Of a DNA stretch of 64,000 nt, positions 24,230 through 34,033 are shown in pieces. Every line of letters starts with the position of its first letter. The stretch's first letter is position 1. This DNA comes from Chloroflexi bacterium HGW-Chloroflexi-6 (lineage in GTDB: Bacteria; Chloroflexota; Anaerolineae; Anaerolineales; Villigracilaceae). The notes below the pieces were generated by a model. It did no database searches, had not been told where the DNA came from, and was given only the letters and a program-made list of their open reading frames with translations. A program made the translations under genes and the position numbers. The DNA lies in assembly GCA_002840685.1 (NCBI GenBank), contig PHBU01000007.1, positions 186,001 through 250,000 of the forward strand, given 5' to 3'.

Positions 24230-24320
24230 TAATTTTTTACCTGTATTTATATTTTACTGGCCTTACGATGATTTTTGATATCGCTTGCATAACGGTTTTG
24301 TTAGGTGTTGGTGATAAGAA

Positions 24321-24355
24321 AAGACCTGAGTACAACAACGATGTACTCAGGTCTT
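24321..24355 (-). terminator. Hairpin downstream of the YtxH gene
   Basis: AAGACCTGAGTACA pairs perfectly with TGTACTCAGGTCTT across a 7-nt loop. The minus-strand side continues TTCTTATC, a weak T tract. It lies in the 200-bp gap after the YtxH gene. Confidence 0.6.
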
Positions 24356-24430
24356 AATAATCCCTGCATTAACCGCCGCTGGGATTGTTCAGGCGAGTGT
24401 TATTTTGGAGAAATTGCAAAACGCGGTTTA

Positions 24431-24829
24431 TCAGGCTTCGACGGGCAATTCAGGAGAGTCGCCTTTTTTCGCGCGTGATACTACTTTTTTGGCCGATTCA
24501 GCCAGTTCTTTGCTTTTTTCGCGGGCCTTCAGGGTGATCTCTTCGCCCTGAGCAATCGCCTGGTGGGCAAACTCATCGGCTTTTCCGCGGGCTTCGATGG
24601 CAAGCTTTTCAGCTTTATCGCGGGCTTCCTTGGCGGCTTCTTCAGCGCGCTTCCAGGCTTCTTCAGCTTCGGCGGCGGCGCGATCGCGCAGTTCAATGGA
24701 ACGTTCTTTAATCACAGCGCGGGTTTCTTCGCCCGATTGTGGGGCCAGCAACAAGGCTGCTACAGCTCCGGCCAGGCCACCAACGATAAAACCTACCAAA
24801 AACGCACCAAATTCATCACGGTCAGACAT
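24431..24829 (-). CDS. YtxH-domain protein
   Basis: A 132-residue protein. The N-terminal glycine-rich membrane helix FLVGFIVGGLAGAVAALLLAP followed by QSGEETR is the YtxH/Gas-vesicle-GvpP-like signature. The rest is a long alanine/lysine/glutamate helix (repeats of the AEEAWKRAEEAAKEA kind) that looks like an apolipophorin-like amphipathic coil. A stress-related envelope role is suggested for the family, not shown here. The start is at MSDRDEF because AAAGGAG lies 8 nt upstream. Confidence 0.83.
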   Translation of the reverse strand: MSDRDEFGAFLVGFIVGGLAGAVAALLLAPQSGEETRAVIKERSIELRDRAAAEAEEAWKRAEEAAKEARDKAEKLAIEARGKADEFAHQAIAQGEEITLKAREKSKELAESAKKVVSRAKKGDSPELPVEA

Positions 24830-24898
24830 AGAATTGCTCCTTTCAGGGGTTGTTAAGCGAATATTATATTGCCTGTTTAAAGGTGATAACAAGCCGGG

Positions 24899-25360
24899 TC
24901 ATTTTTGTTTAATGCCGACCATATCCAACAAACGACGCAGGCCGGCCAGGTAAGAATTCAGTTTGATAACGGGGTCAACCAGGTTTTCGCCCAGGAATTC
25001 GGTCGTGCCGCGCAGGGTATTGATGGTCTCATTGGTGGCTTCGAGCATGGGCCGCACTTCGTTTTGCAGCAAGTTGACCAGGCTCGAAACCTGTACGATC
25101 AGCACGATCAACGCCACCCCGATCACGAGCGACTCTAATGCCATGAAGATAATGAAGATATCCCTGATCTTGCTGGTTGTTTCACCTTCGGCCATCATCA
25201 AAAAAACGATCGAAAGGATGATCAGAACCAAAAGCAAGACCCCGCCGATGGAAAGCGTGGCCACCATCTTGCGGCGTTCACGTTCGACAGCCGGGTCGAC
25301 GGGTGGCGGGGTGGTTTTTTCAGGGGTTGGGCTTGTTGACATAGAATAGTTTGATTCCAT
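24899..25360 (-). CDS. Single-pass/two-helix membrane protein of unknown function
   Basis: A 153-residue protein with a Pro/Thr-rich N-terminus, two adjacent hydrophobic segments (about 38-60 and 75-100) and a polar C-terminal helix with the NEVRPMLEATNETINTLRGT pattern seen in DUF948-like proteins. It is probably functionally tied to the YtxH gene directly downstream. TGCTATAAT ends 6 nt before the ATG at 25360, so the mRNA is probably leaderless. Confidence 0.7.
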   Translation of the reverse strand: MESNYSMSTSPTPEKTTPPPVDPAVERERRKMVATLSIGGVLLLVLIILSIVFLMMAEGETTSKIRDIFIIFMALESLVIGVALIVLIVQVSSLVNLLQNEVRPMLEATNETINTLRGTTEFLGENLVDPVIKLNSYLAGLRRLLDMVGIKQK

Positions 25361-25366
25361 AAAAAT

Positions 25367-25375
25367 ATTATAGCA
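25367..25375 (-). promoter_or_regulatory. Extended -10 giving a probably leaderless mRNA
   Basis: Minus-strand TGCTATAAT (25375-25367) ends 6 nt before the ATG at 25360. The arrangement repeats that of 13283 and 17505. Confidence 0.55.
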
Positions 25376-25406
25376 TAACCTGCTACACGATTAACCAGTC
25401 AAATCA

Positions 25407-25435
25407 AAAAGGGCGAGAATTTTTCTCGCCCTTTT
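25407..25435 (-). terminator. Rho-independent terminator after aspS
   Basis: AAAAGGGCGAGAA pairs with TTCTCGCCCTTTT and is followed on the minus strand by TTTTTGATTT. It begins 4 nt after the aspS stop. Confidence 0.92.
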
Positions 25436-25438
25436 CCT

Positions 25439-27211
25439 TTATTTTTGGTTGTCTTCTTCCACCACGCGGATGTGAAGCTCTCGCAGCTGCCGTTCGCTTG
25501 CAGGCGAGGGGGCGTCGGCCATCATATCGCGCCCGGCCTGGTTCTTGGGGAAGGCGATCACTTCGCGGATGTTTGGTTCGTTGGCGAAGATCATCACCAG
25601 CCGGTCGATGCCGGGGGCCATGCCGCCGTGCGGCGGTGCGCCAAATTCGAAGGCTTCGATCATGTGCCCAAATTTGGACTGGATCTCTTCATCTTTCAGC
25701 CCGAGCAGTTCGAAAACTTTATGCTGGATATCGCTGCGATGGATACGGATCGAGCCGGAAGCGGTCTCATAGCCGTTCAAAACCATGTCGTAGGCGTCTG
25801 AAAGGATCTGGCCCGGGTCGGTTTCGAACTTGGGCAGGTCTTCCATCTTGGGCATGGTGAACGGGTGGTGGGCGGCATCCCATTTTTTGTCTTCCTCGTT
25901 CCACTCGAACATTGGGAAGTCGAGCACCCAGGCGAAGGCCAGCATGTTCGGGTCGGCCAGGTTGAGCCGGTCGCGGAACAAAAGCCGCAGGGCAGAGAGA
26001 GTCTTGTTGGCAACACTGTTCGAGTCGGCCACAAACAGCACCAGGTCGCCGGTTTTGGCGCCGGTGCGCTCCTGGATGGCAGCCACTTCTTCAGGCTTGA
26101 TGAACTTCTGGGCGGTGCCGCGGACACCTTCGGCGCTGAGAGCGAGAGTTGCCAGGCCTTTTGCGCCCTGGGTTTTGGAAAACTCGGTCAGGGCATCGAC
26201 TTCCTTGCGGGTGTATTCCGAGCAGCCCGGGGCGACAATACACTTGATCACGCCGCCGCTTTCGAGCGCCATCTGAAAAACGCGGAACTCAGACGCGGCA
26301 AAGATATCGCCCAGGTTGTAAACTTGCATGCCAAAACGCATGTCGGGTTTATCGCTGCCATAGCGTTCGAGCGCTTCGGCATGGGTCAGGCGTGGCCAGG
26401 GGGAGGCCAGCAGGTGTTTTTCGGGCAGGATCTCCTTCACCATCTCGGTAAACAGGCTCTCTGCAATATCGAGCACATCGTCCCGGTGGACAAAGGACAT
26501 TTCGAAGTCGAGCTGGGTAAACTCCGGTTGGCGATCGCCGCGCAGATCTTCATCGCGCAGACAGCGCGCAATCTGGAAGTAGCGGTCCACGCCGGCTACC
26601 ATCAGCAGTTGTTTAAGCTGTTGGGGCGATTGTGGCAGGGCGTAGAAATGCCCAGGAATGGTGCGTGAAGGCACCAGATAATCGCGCGCGCCTTCGGGTG
26701 TGGTTTTGAACAACATCGGGGTTTCAACCTCGATGAATTCGCGCTCACTCAGATAGTCACGGATGAATTTGATGACTTTGTGGCGCAGGAGCAGGTTTTT
26801 CTGCATGCGTTCGCGGCGCAGGTCAAGGTAGCGATATTTGAGACGAACTGACTCGTCGACATCTTCTTCTTTGTTGATCAGAAAAGGCAGTGGTTTGGAT
26901 GGGTTAAGCGCTTCGCACTGTGTGACCGCGATTTCGATTTCGCCGGTTGCCAGGTTGGGGTTTTCGGCGCCTGCCGGGCGGCGGCGAACTTCGCCGGTGA
27001 TTTGCAGCACCCATTCCTGGCGCGCCTCCTGAATCATTTCCAGGCCGGGCTGGGTCGGGTCGCCGACGATCTGCACCAATCCGTAGCGGTCGCGCAGATC
27101 GATGAAGGTGACGCCGCCGTGGTCGCGCTGGCGATGTACCCAGCCGGCCAGGGTCACGGTTTGACCGACGTGAGCGGGGCGTATTTCGCCGCAAGTGTGA
27201 GTTTTGTACAT
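25439..27211 (-). CDS. aspS: Aspartyl-tRNA synthetase
   Basis: A 590-residue bacterial-type class II synthetase. An OB-fold anticodon domain ([19 protein letters not shown]) is followed by the catalytic core ([45 protein letters not shown]) and the large bacterial GAD insertion. Motif 3 is seen in [11 protein letters not shown]. It charges tRNA-Asp; discriminating or non-discriminating (Asp/Asn) behaviour cannot be told from this view. AGGAGG lies 6 nt before the ATG. Confidence 0.97.
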   Translation of the reverse strand: MYKTHTCGEIRPAHVGQTVTLAGWVHRQRDHGGVTFIDLRDRYGLVQIVGDPTQPGLEMIQEARQEWVLQITGEVRRRPAGAENPNLATGEIEIAVTQCEALNPSKPLPFLINKEEDVDESVRLKYRYLDLRRERMQKNLLLRHKVIKFIRDYLSEREFIEVETPMLFKTTPEGARDYLVPSRTIPGHFYALPQSPQQLKQLLMVAGVDRYFQIARCLRDEDLRGDRQPEFTQLDFEMSFVHRDDVLDIAESLFTEMVKEILPEKHLLASPWPRLTHAEALERYGSDKPDMRFGMQVYNLGDIFAASEFRVFQMALESGGVIKCIVAPGCSEYTRKEVDALTEFSKTQGAKGLATLALSAEGVRGTAQKFIKPEEVAAIQERTGAKTGDLVLFVADSNSVANKTLSALRLLFRDRLNLADPNMLAFAWVLDFPMFEWNEEDKKWDAAHHPFTMPKMEDLPKFETDPGQILSDAYDMVLNGYETASGSIRIHRSDIQHKVFELLGLKDEEIQSKFGHMIEAFEFGAPPHGGMAPGIDRLVMIFANEPNIREVIAFPKNQAGRDMMADAPSPASERQLRELHIRVVEEDNQK

Positions 27212-27527
27212 TCTGACCTCCTAAAAAATAAGTTCTGACAAAAAATATCGCCCATTGCGATTGCTTTGGGCGACTGGCTGCGGTAGGTGGGATACAGGCT
27301 CAGGCAGGCAAAATTCGCCTGCCAGCGCGACAGCAGTCGGCCAGCAGAGAATTATTATTATCGTCCTTGAAAAAACTTGCAAATGTATCCATAATAGGCT
27401 GATTATAGCACAATCTATCTTGGGGTATAATAGATATCCGTCCGCTGATTTACGGGCAGGTTTTGATTCTTGCGATGAAAAACCGTCCTACTACGCTGGC
27501 AAAACTTATCGCCCGGATAAAAATTCT
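27212..27527. other. Divergent promoter region between aspS and the 527-aa gene
   Basis: No gene is seen in this 316-bp gap. It holds a TATAAT at 27426-27431 on the plus strand about 97 nt before ATG 27528, and a weaker TTGCAA-17-TGATTA pair at 27377-27405. No terminator or convincing riboswitch fold is visible. The ORF-track start at 27255 crosses this region and is not credible. Confidence 0.5.
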
Positions 27528-29111
27528 ATGCCCAATACTCATCTGAAACTTGAAGCCGACTACTGGCTCAATTTTGTCGTCACCAAACGCGACATCGACT
27601 TTCTGCAAAATTACCTTTTTGAAACAGAAATCCCACTGCCAGAGCGCGATATGACGCGTCTTCTTGTGGAAGAACGTATTCGATATGAGCGCGAAGCGCT
27701 TGCAAAGCAGCAAAAAGGGGATGGCGCGGTTTTCCTACCCAAGGAAAGTTACAAAAAAGGACAAAAATTGGTTTTCCCGGCGCTCAATTGGCGCAAAGGG
27801 GAAGTTCTTTCTGTTCGCCCAGGCAATAACCCTGAGCTTGGCGCTTTCGATGTTTTGGAAGTCGCTTTTGAGGATGCGACTCGTTTATTTGCCGCCTCCT
27901 TGCCTGAGCACAAACTGAATAATCCGGTCGAAGAAGCGCCCAATCCAGAAGCGGATCCGCATACCATCCTTGAGCAATATGGCGATGAACTGATTAAAAA
28001 ACTTGAAATGGCCCTCCTGGCTGATGAAAGTCTGATTCGCAGTGCCGGGCAGTGGTTTCCGCGGGCGCTGATCGTGGATATGAACGAAGGTCATCTCAAC
28101 CTGGCTGAGGCCGTGGTAGAGATGGCAGGCGGCGAACCGTTATCTATCGTTTCTTTGATGGAGCAGATCGATGTGCCCGACGGTGTCAGCCGCAACCTGC
28201 TTGAGTTTTCACTTAACTATGCCTTGCAAGAAGATGGCCGTTTCGATGAAGTTGGGCCTGCCGGCGAAATTTTGTGGTGCCTGAAGCGTCTTGAACCTGA
28301 AGAAGTTCAGCAGGTTCCCGCAACGTTAAAATATGCCCCGCTTGATTATGATCGGTCTGTGTTAACCGAACAGATGCTTGACCTTGAGTACCAACTGGAT
28401 GATGAATTTTCTGAAACGGATCATAAGCCAGCCAAGGCCAATGAAGTTACGATTACCCTGACTTACCCGCATTGGCGGGCTGGAACCTTGCCGGTTTCGC
28501 CGCGTGTGCGCCGGTTCTTCCCCACTGCTTACGAATCGTCACTGGTGCGTTTTATTTTGGTCGACGATAAAACGGGTGAACAGATCCCGGCCTGGGTGGT
28601 GCGCGAGCACGGTTATGTGTATGGGCTGAAAGCCTGGTTCGAAAAGAACAAGCTTATTCCCGGAGCCCAGGTTGTTATTCGGCGCTCGAAAATTGCCGGC
28701 CAGGTTATCCTTGAAGCCAAAACCCGCAAGGCTGCTAAAGACTGGGTGCGGACTGTGCTGACCGGCTCGGATGGCGGGATTGTTTTCGCTTTATTACGCC
28801 AGGAAGTGGCCTGTGAATACCATGATCGTATGGTGGCGGTTGTTCCTGATGTTAATGGAATCGACCTGGCCGTTGCGCAAATGGCAAAAAGCCGCCAACC
28901 GCTTGAGAAGATAGTTAAGAATATCCTGCGTGAGCTCTCAAAGCTGACCCCACAGGGCCACGTTCATGCCGAAGAACTCTATTCAGCGGTTAATATCCTG
29001 CGCCGCATTCCACCTGCTCCTTTACTGGCTTTGCTGGCTTCGAGCAAGGAATTTAATCACATCGGCGATTTGTATTTCCGTTTGGCAGAATCCAACCAGG
29101 ATCAGGAATAA
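27528..29111 (+). CDS. Conserved-looking hypothetical protein, 527 aa, unit gene A
   Basis: A soluble, acidic protein I do not recognise. A region around residues 200-260 (EPLSIVSLMEQIDVPDGVSRNLLEFSLNYALQE) has helix-turn-helix spacing like HARE-HTH or RNA-polymerase-delta-type winged helices. The middle (about 305-430) is beta-rich with VTITLTYPHWRAGTLPVSPR and GQVILEAKTRKA. It has no signal peptide, membrane helix or cysteine motif. It ends 3 nt before gene B (29115), which also has a helix-turn-helix-like end, so the two probably act together. A nucleic-acid-related role is only a guess. Confidence 0.75.
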   Translation: MPNTHLKLEADYWLNFVVTKRDIDFLQNYLFETEIPLPERDMTRLLVEERIRYEREALAKQQKGDGAVFLPKESYKKGQKLVFPALNWRKGEVLSVRPGNNPELGAFDVLEVAFEDATRLFAASLPEHKLNNPVEEAPNPEADPHTILEQYGDELIKKLEMALLADESLIRSAGQWFPRALIVDMNEGHLNLAEAVVEMAGGEPLSIVSLMEQIDVPDGVSRNLLEFSLNYALQEDGRFDEVGPAGEILWCLKRLEPEEVQQVPATLKYAPLDYDRSVLTEQMLDLEYQLDDEFSETDHKPAKANEVTITLTYPHWRAGTLPVSPRVRRFFPTAYESSLVRFILVDDKTGEQIPAWVVREHGYVYGLKAWFEKNKLIPGAQVVIRRSKIAGQVILEAKTRKAAKDWVRTVLTGSDGGIVFALLRQEVACEYHDRMVAVVPDVNGIDLAVAQMAKSRQPLEKIVKNILRELSKLTPQGHVHAEELYSAVNILRRIPPAPLLALLASSKEFNHIGDLYFRLAESNQDQE

Positions 29112-29114
29112 ACC

Positions 29115-29531
29115 ATGAGCCTCGTTAAACCGACTTTAAATACCCGTTACCACATCGATTTTGATTGGTGGAAACAAACCGAGAACGATTGGCATGTCCA
29201 CCTGCGCGGATTGCTCTGCCCGGAACACCAGATCATGTTTGCCAGCCATGGCGTAGGCGAGATGCTTGATTTTATCGATCCTGAAACTGCCGAGGTGCGC
29301 CCAATGAATGGCATCCAGCAGGCCATTCTCTCGCATTGCGCCCGCCAGCCCGAATTCCTGACCGGCCAAACGGCCATGGTCGAAGCTGTTTTTCGGGTTT
29401 TCCTGGCCAACGGGAACAGACCGCTTTCAGCCGGCGAACTTGCTGAGCGGCTTGGCCGTCCTGCCAATGTCATCCTGACCACGCTTTCAGGGATGCGCGT
29501 CTACAAAGGCATCCGCCCGGTTCAGGAGTAA
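29115..29531 (+). CDS. Hypothetical protein, 138 aa, C-terminal HTH-like, unit gene B
   Basis: A 138-residue soluble protein. The first 60 residues contain DFDWWKQTENDWHVHLRGLLCPEHQ. The last 50 (NRPLSAGELAERLGRPANVILTTLSGMRVYKGIRP) look like a winged or simple helix-turn-helix. It starts 3 nt after gene A and ends 8 nt before the tRNA-Arg gene. I do not recognise the family. The tight pairing with gene A suggests a complex. Confidence 0.72.
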   Translation: MSLVKPTLNTRYHIDFDWWKQTENDWHVHLRGLLCPEHQIMFASHGVGEMLDFIDPETAEVRPMNGIQQAILSHCARQPEFLTGQTAMVEAVFRVFLANGNRPLSAGELAERLGRPANVILTTLSGMRVYKGIRPVQE

Positions 29532-29539
29532 AAACTTAA

Positions 29540-29612
29540 GCCCCCGTAGCTCAATGGACAGAGCGCCAGCCTTCTAAGCTGTGGGTTGTGGGTTCGAATC
29601 CCGCCGGGGGCG
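29540..29612 (+). tRNA. tRNA-Arg (anticodon UCU)
   Basis: A cloverleaf is visible: acceptor GCCCCCG/CGGGGGC, D stem GCTC/GAGC, anticodon loop CTTCTAA with TCT at 29573-29575, T arm GTGGG-TTCGAAT-CCCGC and discriminator G. CCA is not encoded, so the CCA-adding activity elsewhere is needed. The anticodon reads AGA/AGG. The outermost anticodon-stem pair is a C-U mismatch. The gene lies between gene B and tpx. Confidence 0.95.
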
Positions 29613-29653
29613 CTCGTTTTTCTTGTTTCACAGGTTCAGGAGGAAACCCAGGC

Positions 29654-30181
29654 ATGGCAACTGAACGCAAAGGACTGATCAAATTTGCGGGCGCGGAGCA
29701 AACCGTCGTTGGCAATGATGTCAAAGTCGGGCAAAAAGCCCCTGAGTTTACCATCCAAAAAACCGACTGGAGCCTGACCAAGGCTTTCAAAGAAACCAAA
29801 GGTAAAGTTCGCATCATTGCGTCTGTGCCTTCGCTCGATACGCCGGTCTGTGATCGCGAGACCCGCAGATTTAATGAAGAAGCTGCCAAGCTGAGCAAAG
29901 ATGTGGTTGTACTTGTGGTCAGCATGGATCTGCCAGTTGCCCAAAAGCGTTGGTGTGGCGCGGCTGGGGTTGACCAGGTGCAAACTTTTTCAGATGTGGT
30001 CAAAGCTGATTTTGGCAAAAAATATGGCACCTTGATGAAAGAAGTCCGCCTTTTGCGCCGCGCCGTATTTGTGGTCAATAAAAAGGGCGTGGTCACTTAT
30101 GCCGCCTATATGGCTGTCAATGGCGACGAACCGAAATACGATGATGTGCTCGACGCCGCGCGCAAAGCGCTTGGCAAGTAG
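29654..30181 (+). CDS. tpx: Thiol peroxidase (Tpx), atypical 2-Cys peroxiredoxin
   Basis: A 175-residue peroxiredoxin. The peroxidatic cysteine lies in PSLDTPVCDRETR and the resolving cysteine in AQKRWCGAAGV, as in E. coli Tpx (Cys61 and Cys95). The N-terminal VKVGQKAPEFTI is the Prx core. It reduces hydrogen and alkyl peroxides in the cytoplasm with electrons from thioredoxin. ATG 29654 has AGGAGG 10 nt upstream; the ORF-track extension overlaps the tRNA gene. It is first in a stress-related run with hsp20 and lon. Confidence 0.96.
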   Translation: MATERKGLIKFAGAEQTVVGNDVKVGQKAPEFTIQKTDWSLTKAFKETKGKVRIIASVPSLDTPVCDRETRRFNEEAAKLSKDVVVLVVSMDLPVAQKRWCGAAGVDQVQTFSDVVKADFGKKYGTLMKEVRLLRRAVFVVNKKGVVTYAAYMAVNGDEPKYDDVLDAARKALGK

Positions 30182-30199
30182 ATCCCCAAAGGAGTTCGT

Positions 30200-30613
30200 A
30201 TGATTACGGTCAAACCCAAAGCTGGCCGTGGGGGAGCAATGGCAGAACGCCGCCGGATGCTGGTCGAAACGATTGGCTGGCAGGTGCGCGTCCAGCACCA
30301 TGTTTGGAGCCCGCCAACCGATCTTTTTGAAACCCAATCTGATTATGTTGTGCGGGTCGAAGTGGCGGGGATGCGTGAGCAGGATTTCTCTGTCACCCTT
30401 GAACACAACTACCTGACCATCAGCGGCAACCGTATTGAACCTCACGAACGCCGCGCCTATCACCAGATGGAAGTCCGCTTTGGTGAATTCAGCACCGTTG
30501 TAGCCTTGCCCGGCCCGGTCGATATCAAAGCCTCCCGTGCCGAATACGAAGATGGCTTCTTGACTGTCATCCTGCCCAAAGCCAACCCCAACCAAATCTT
30601 AGTTAAGGGATAA
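30200..30613 (+). CDS. Hsp20/alpha-crystallin small heat-shock protein
   Basis: A 137-residue protein whose C-terminal 95 residues form the alpha-crystallin domain: [32 protein letters not shown], and [13 protein letters not shown]. The final I-x-V (ILVKG) is the C-terminal oligomerisation motif. It is an ATP-independent holdase that keeps unfolding proteins soluble. AAAGGAG precedes the ATG. Lying 12 nt before lon, it pairs holding with degradation. Confidence 0.93.
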   Translation: MITVKPKAGRGGAMAERRRMLVETIGWQVRVQHHVWSPPTDLFETQSDYVVRVEVAGMREQDFSVTLEHNYLTISGNRIEPHERRAYHQMEVRFGEFSTVVALPGPVDIKASRAEYEDGFLTVILPKANPNQILVKG

Positions 30614-30624
30614 CCCTCGCCTCT

Positions 30625-33252
30625 ATGCCTGCCTCCCGTTGGAATTCCAACCCTGCCGACCTGTTCAAGTGGATTAACAGCGACGACGATGCTGAACTAC
30701 TCAAAATGTTCATCCCGTCGCTTTTTTCTGATTTCTTAAGTGGGGATGAAACCCCGGACTCTGTTGCCCCTGTGCTTGACCCCGCTCAAATCGCCGAATC
30801 CACCCCTGAAATTATCCCGATCCTGCCGCTGCGTGGGCTGGTCGTCTATCCCCAGACCGCCGTCCCGCTGACGATCGGTCAGCCGCGCTCGGTCAAATTG
30901 GTTGACGACGTTGTCGGTGGCGATCGCTTCATCGGCCTGGTCGCCTCCAAAAATCCGGATCTTGAAACGCCCGGCCCCGATGATCTGTATGTTGTCGGGT
31001 CGCTGGCAACCGTCCATCGCCTGCTGCGCGCCCCAGACGGCACCATCCGCATTTTGGTGCAGGGACTTGAGCGTTTCCGCGTTATCGAATACACCCAGAC
31101 CGAACCTTACTTGATGGCGCGTATCGAGCGCATCCCCGAAGCTGCCGAAGAAGGCCTGGAATTGGATGCCCTGGCGCGCAACGCCCGCGACCAGTTTGCC
31201 GGGATCGCCGAGATGATCCCGTCTTTCCCGCGCGAGTTGGTTGCATCTATCACCGGCATCGAAGACCCGCTCCAGACCGTGTATGCCATCGCCAATTTTC
31301 AGCGCATCGACCTGGAAGATGCCCAAACCCTGCTCGAACTTGATTCAGCCACCGACAAGCTGCGCAAGCTGATCGGGTTGTTGGTGCGCGAGAGCGAAGT
31401 GCTGCAGCTTGGGCAGAAGATCCAGAACGAAGCCCGCTCCGAGATCGACAAAGTCCAGCGTGAATATTTCCTGCGCGAGCAGCTGAAAGCCATTCAGAAG
31501 GAACTTGGCGAGCGCGATGAGCAGGCGGTCGAGGTTGAAGAATTCCGCAAGAAGATCGACGAAGCCAAAATGGCCGAAGAAGCGGACAAACAGGCCCGCC
31601 GTGAATTGGACCGCTTATCGCGCCTGCCAACCGCTGCCGCGGAGTACGGGGTTATCCGCACTTATCTCGATTGGATGACCGCCCTGCCATGGGCCAAAGT
31701 TACCCAGGATAATTTGGACATTCCTCATGCCCGCCAGGTCTTGGACAAAGATCATTACGGGCTGGACGACATCAAAGAACGCATCCTTGAATTTTTGGCG
31801 ATTCGCAAGCTGCGCATCGATCGCCGCGACGAGGAACAAACTGTATCGGACGATGTCATCCGGCGTGAGCGCGAGGGTGTGATCTTGTGCTTCGTTGGCC
31901 CGCCCGGCGTTGGCAAAACCTCGCTCGGACAGTCGATTGCGCGCGCCATGGAGCGTAAGTTTGTGCGCATTTCATTGGGTGGCGTGCGCGACGAGGCTGA
32001 GATCCGCGGGCACCGCCGAACGTATATCGGCGCCATGCCGGGGCGCATTCTGCAAGCCTTGCGCCGGATCGAGAGCCGCAATCCGGTCTTTATGCTCGAC
32101 GAAGTCGACAAACTGGTCAACGACTTCCACGGTGACCCGTCTTCGGCGCTGCTGGAAGTGCTTGACCCCGAACAAAATGGCGAATTCCGTGACAATTACC
32201 TGGAAGTGGCCTACGATCTTTCGCAGGTCATGTTCATTACCACCGCCAACACCCTTGAGACCATTCCCGGTCCTTTGCGCGACCGGATGGAGATCATTTC
32301 GCTTTCCGGCTATACCGAAGGCGAAAAAATCGCGATTGCCAAAGGCTATTTGATCCCGCGCCAGATCCGTGAGAACAGCCTGAAGCCGGGAGAAGTCTCT
32401 TTTTCAGACGAGGCGCTCAAGGTCATCATCAATCAGTACACCCGCGAAGCAGGTGTAAGGAATTTGGAACGTAACATCGGCTCGGTCTGCCGTAAAATTG
32501 GCACACGCATTGCCGAAAGCAAAGGCACCAGCTTCAGCGTCACCCCCGAGTTTGTCAAAGAGCTGCTGGGCAACCCCTTCTTCCAGGGTCCGGAAGAGAT
32601 GAACGTCCGCACTGCTGTTCCGGGTGTGGTGGCCGGCCTGGCCTGGACGCCCTATGGCGGCGACGTGCTTTTCATCGAAGCCACTCGCATGCCCGGCGCC
32701 AAAGGTTTCCAGGTGACGGGTTCGGTTGGCAACGTGATGCAGGAATCGGCCCGCGCCGCCCTGTCTTACGTCCGCTCTCGGGCCGAACAACTGGGATTAC
32801 AGGTCAACTTTTTTGAAAAATCAGACCTGCACCTGCATGTTCCTTCTGGCGCGCAGCCCAAAGACGGACCCTCTGCCGGGGTGGCGATCGCTACTGCGCT
32901 CGTTTCGTTAATTTCCGGGCGTTTGATGCATAAGGGTGTCGGTATGACTGGCGAAATTACCCTGCGGGGGCAGGTTTTGCCGGTTGGCGGCATTAAAGAA
33001 AAAGTGCTGGCAGCCCATCGCAACGGCCTGCGCACGGTCATCCTGCCCAAACGCAATGAAATGGATTTGGATGACGTACCGGAAGAAATTAAAAAAACCA
33101 TGACCTTCATCTTCGCCGAAAGCGTGGATGATGTCCTTTCTGCCGCGCTGGAGCCTCATCCGCAAGCACCTCCCGTGCCTGAGCCGGCGGCCAAAAAGCG
33201 GAAAACGTCTCGAAAAAAGGAAAACACGGATGCCCAAGATCATGCTGGCTGA
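30625..33252 (+). CDS. lon: ATP-dependent Lon protease (LonA)
   Basis: An 875-residue cytoplasmic AAA+ protease. After a polar N-terminal extension comes the LAN substrate-binding domain ([19 protein letters not shown] onward), then a coiled coil, the ATPase with Walker [10 protein letters not shown] near residue 425 and Walker [11 protein letters not shown], and the serine protease domain. Ser750 in PKDGPSAGV and Lys793 in GGIKEKVL form the catalytic dyad. The C-terminal tail is lysine-rich. It degrades misfolded and regulatory proteins. The stop overlaps the response-regulator start by 23 bp. Confidence 0.97.
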   Translation: MPASRWNSNPADLFKWINSDDDAELLKMFIPSLFSDFLSGDETPDSVAPVLDPAQIAESTPEIIPILPLRGLVVYPQTAVPLTIGQPRSVKLVDDVVGGDRFIGLVASKNPDLETPGPDDLYVVGSLATVHRLLRAPDGTIRILVQGLERFRVIEYTQTEPYLMARIERIPEAAEEGLELDALARNARDQFAGIAEMIPSFPRELVASITGIEDPLQTVYAIANFQRIDLEDAQTLLELDSATDKLRKLIGLLVRESEVLQLGQKIQNEARSEIDKVQREYFLREQLKAIQKELGERDEQAVEVEEFRKKIDEAKMAEEADKQARRELDRLSRLPTAAAEYGVIRTYLDWMTALPWAKVTQDNLDIPHARQVLDKDHYGLDDIKERILEFLAIRKLRIDRRDEEQTVSDDVIRREREGVILCFVGPPGVGKTSLGQSIARAMERKFVRISLGGVRDEAEIRGHRRTYIGAMPGRILQALRRIESRNPVFMLDEVDKLVNDFHGDPSSALLEVLDPEQNGEFRDNYLEVAYDLSQVMFITTANTLETIPGPLRDRMEIISLSGYTEGEKIAIAKGYLIPRQIRENSLKPGEVSFSDEALKVIINQYTREAGVRNLERNIGSVCRKIGTRIAESKGTSFSVTPEFVKELLGNPFFQGPEEMNVRTAVPGVVAGLAWTPYGGDVLFIEATRMPGAKGFQVTGSVGNVMQESARAALSYVRSRAEQLGLQVNFFEKSDLHLHVPSGAQPKDGPSAGVAIATALVSLISGRLMHKGVGMTGEITLRGQVLPVGGIKEKVLAAHRNGLRTVILPKRNEMDLDDVPEEIKKTMTFIFAESVDDVLSAALEPHPQAPPVPEPAAKKRKTSRKKENTDAQDHAG

Positions 33253-33595
33253 GGACGATCCAACCATGCTCAGGTTGCTCAAAACTTTGATGGAGCTTGA
33301 GGGTTTTGATGCTGTTCCCTTGGCCATGAATGAAAACGTTTTGGATGCGGTTCATCGCGAATCCCCGGATGTGCTCTTGCTGGATGTGCACCTGCCTCAG
33401 GGCAATGGTCTTGATTTCCTGCGTCAGATACGCGCTGATGCGCGCTTCGAGCGCTTGATCGTTCTGATGGCCTCCGGGATGAGCCTGAAAGATGAATGTC
33501 TGGCTGCCGGGGCCAATGCTTTCCTGCTCAAACCATTTATGCCTGACATGCTGATCGACTCTATTCGTTCCATGCTTGCATCCCGCCCCGGTTGA
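33230..33595 (+). CDS. Single-domain response regulator (CheY-like)
   Basis: A 121-residue receiver domain with no output domain. The acidic pair is EDD (8-10), the phosphoacceptor Asp52 is in [12 protein letters not shown], and the conserved Lys is in LLKPF. The switch Thr/Ser position reads MAS. ATG 33230 overlaps the 3' end of lon and has AAAAGG upstream; the earlier listed start is inside lon. It may relay a signal to an unlinked kinase or output protein. No kinase is nearby. Confidence 0.88.
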   Translation: MPKIMLAEDDPTMLRLLKTLMELEGFDAVPLAMNENVLDAVHRESPDVLLLDVHLPQGNGLDFLRQIRADARFERLIVLMASGMSLKDECLAAGANAFLLKPFMPDMLIDSIRSMLASRPG

Positions 33596-33601
33596 TCGAC
33601 C

Positions 33602-34027
33602 ATGGAAGTTACCCTGCGCACGTTCCGCTTTGAGCAAGATTACCCTGCCGTGATCGATCTTTGGGAGCGCTGCGGGCCGGGCGTACAGGTTCGCCGGTCA
33701 GACGAGCCGGAAGAGATCAAGAAAAAACTGACCCGCGACCCGGATCTGTTCCTTGTTGCAGAATGCGAACAAAAAATAGTTGGCACTGTGATGGGTGGGT
33801 TCGATGGGCGGCGCGGCATGGTGTACCACCTGGCTGTTGAACCCGCTTTTCGTGTGCACGGTGTTGGGGGCAAATTGATGCAGGAAGTTGAATCCCGTTT
33901 GCAAGACAAAGGCTGCCTTAAAGCTTACCTGCTGGTTACCAATGAGAACGATGAAGTTATTCCGTTCTACGAAAAACGTGGCTGGCAGGAAATGAAACTG
34001 CACCTGTTCGGCAAAAATTTATCCTGA
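33602..34027 (+). CDS. GNAT-family N-acetyltransferase
   Basis: A 141-residue GNAT fold. The acetyl-CoA-binding motif A is VYHLAVEPAFRVHGVGGKLMQEVE, with the pyrophosphate loop reading RVHGVG (consensus R/QxxGxG/A). Motif B is AYLLVTNENDEVIPFYEKRGW, as in RimI-like enzymes. The acceptor is unknown. It starts 6 nt after the response-regulator stop and ends 6 nt before mogA, so it is part of the same transcript. Confidence 0.92.
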   Translation: MEVTLRTFRFEQDYPAVIDLWERCGPGVQVRRSDEPEEIKKKLTRDPDLFLVAECEQKIVGTVMGGFDGRRGMVYHLAVEPAFRVHGVGGKLMQEVESRLQDKGCLKAYLLVTNENDEVIPFYEKRGWQEMKLHLFGKNLS

Positions 34028-34033
34028 TTTCCC

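Noticed and set aside
29551-30096. 181-aa minus-strand ORF
   Set aside because: It is antisense to the tRNA-Arg and tpx genes.
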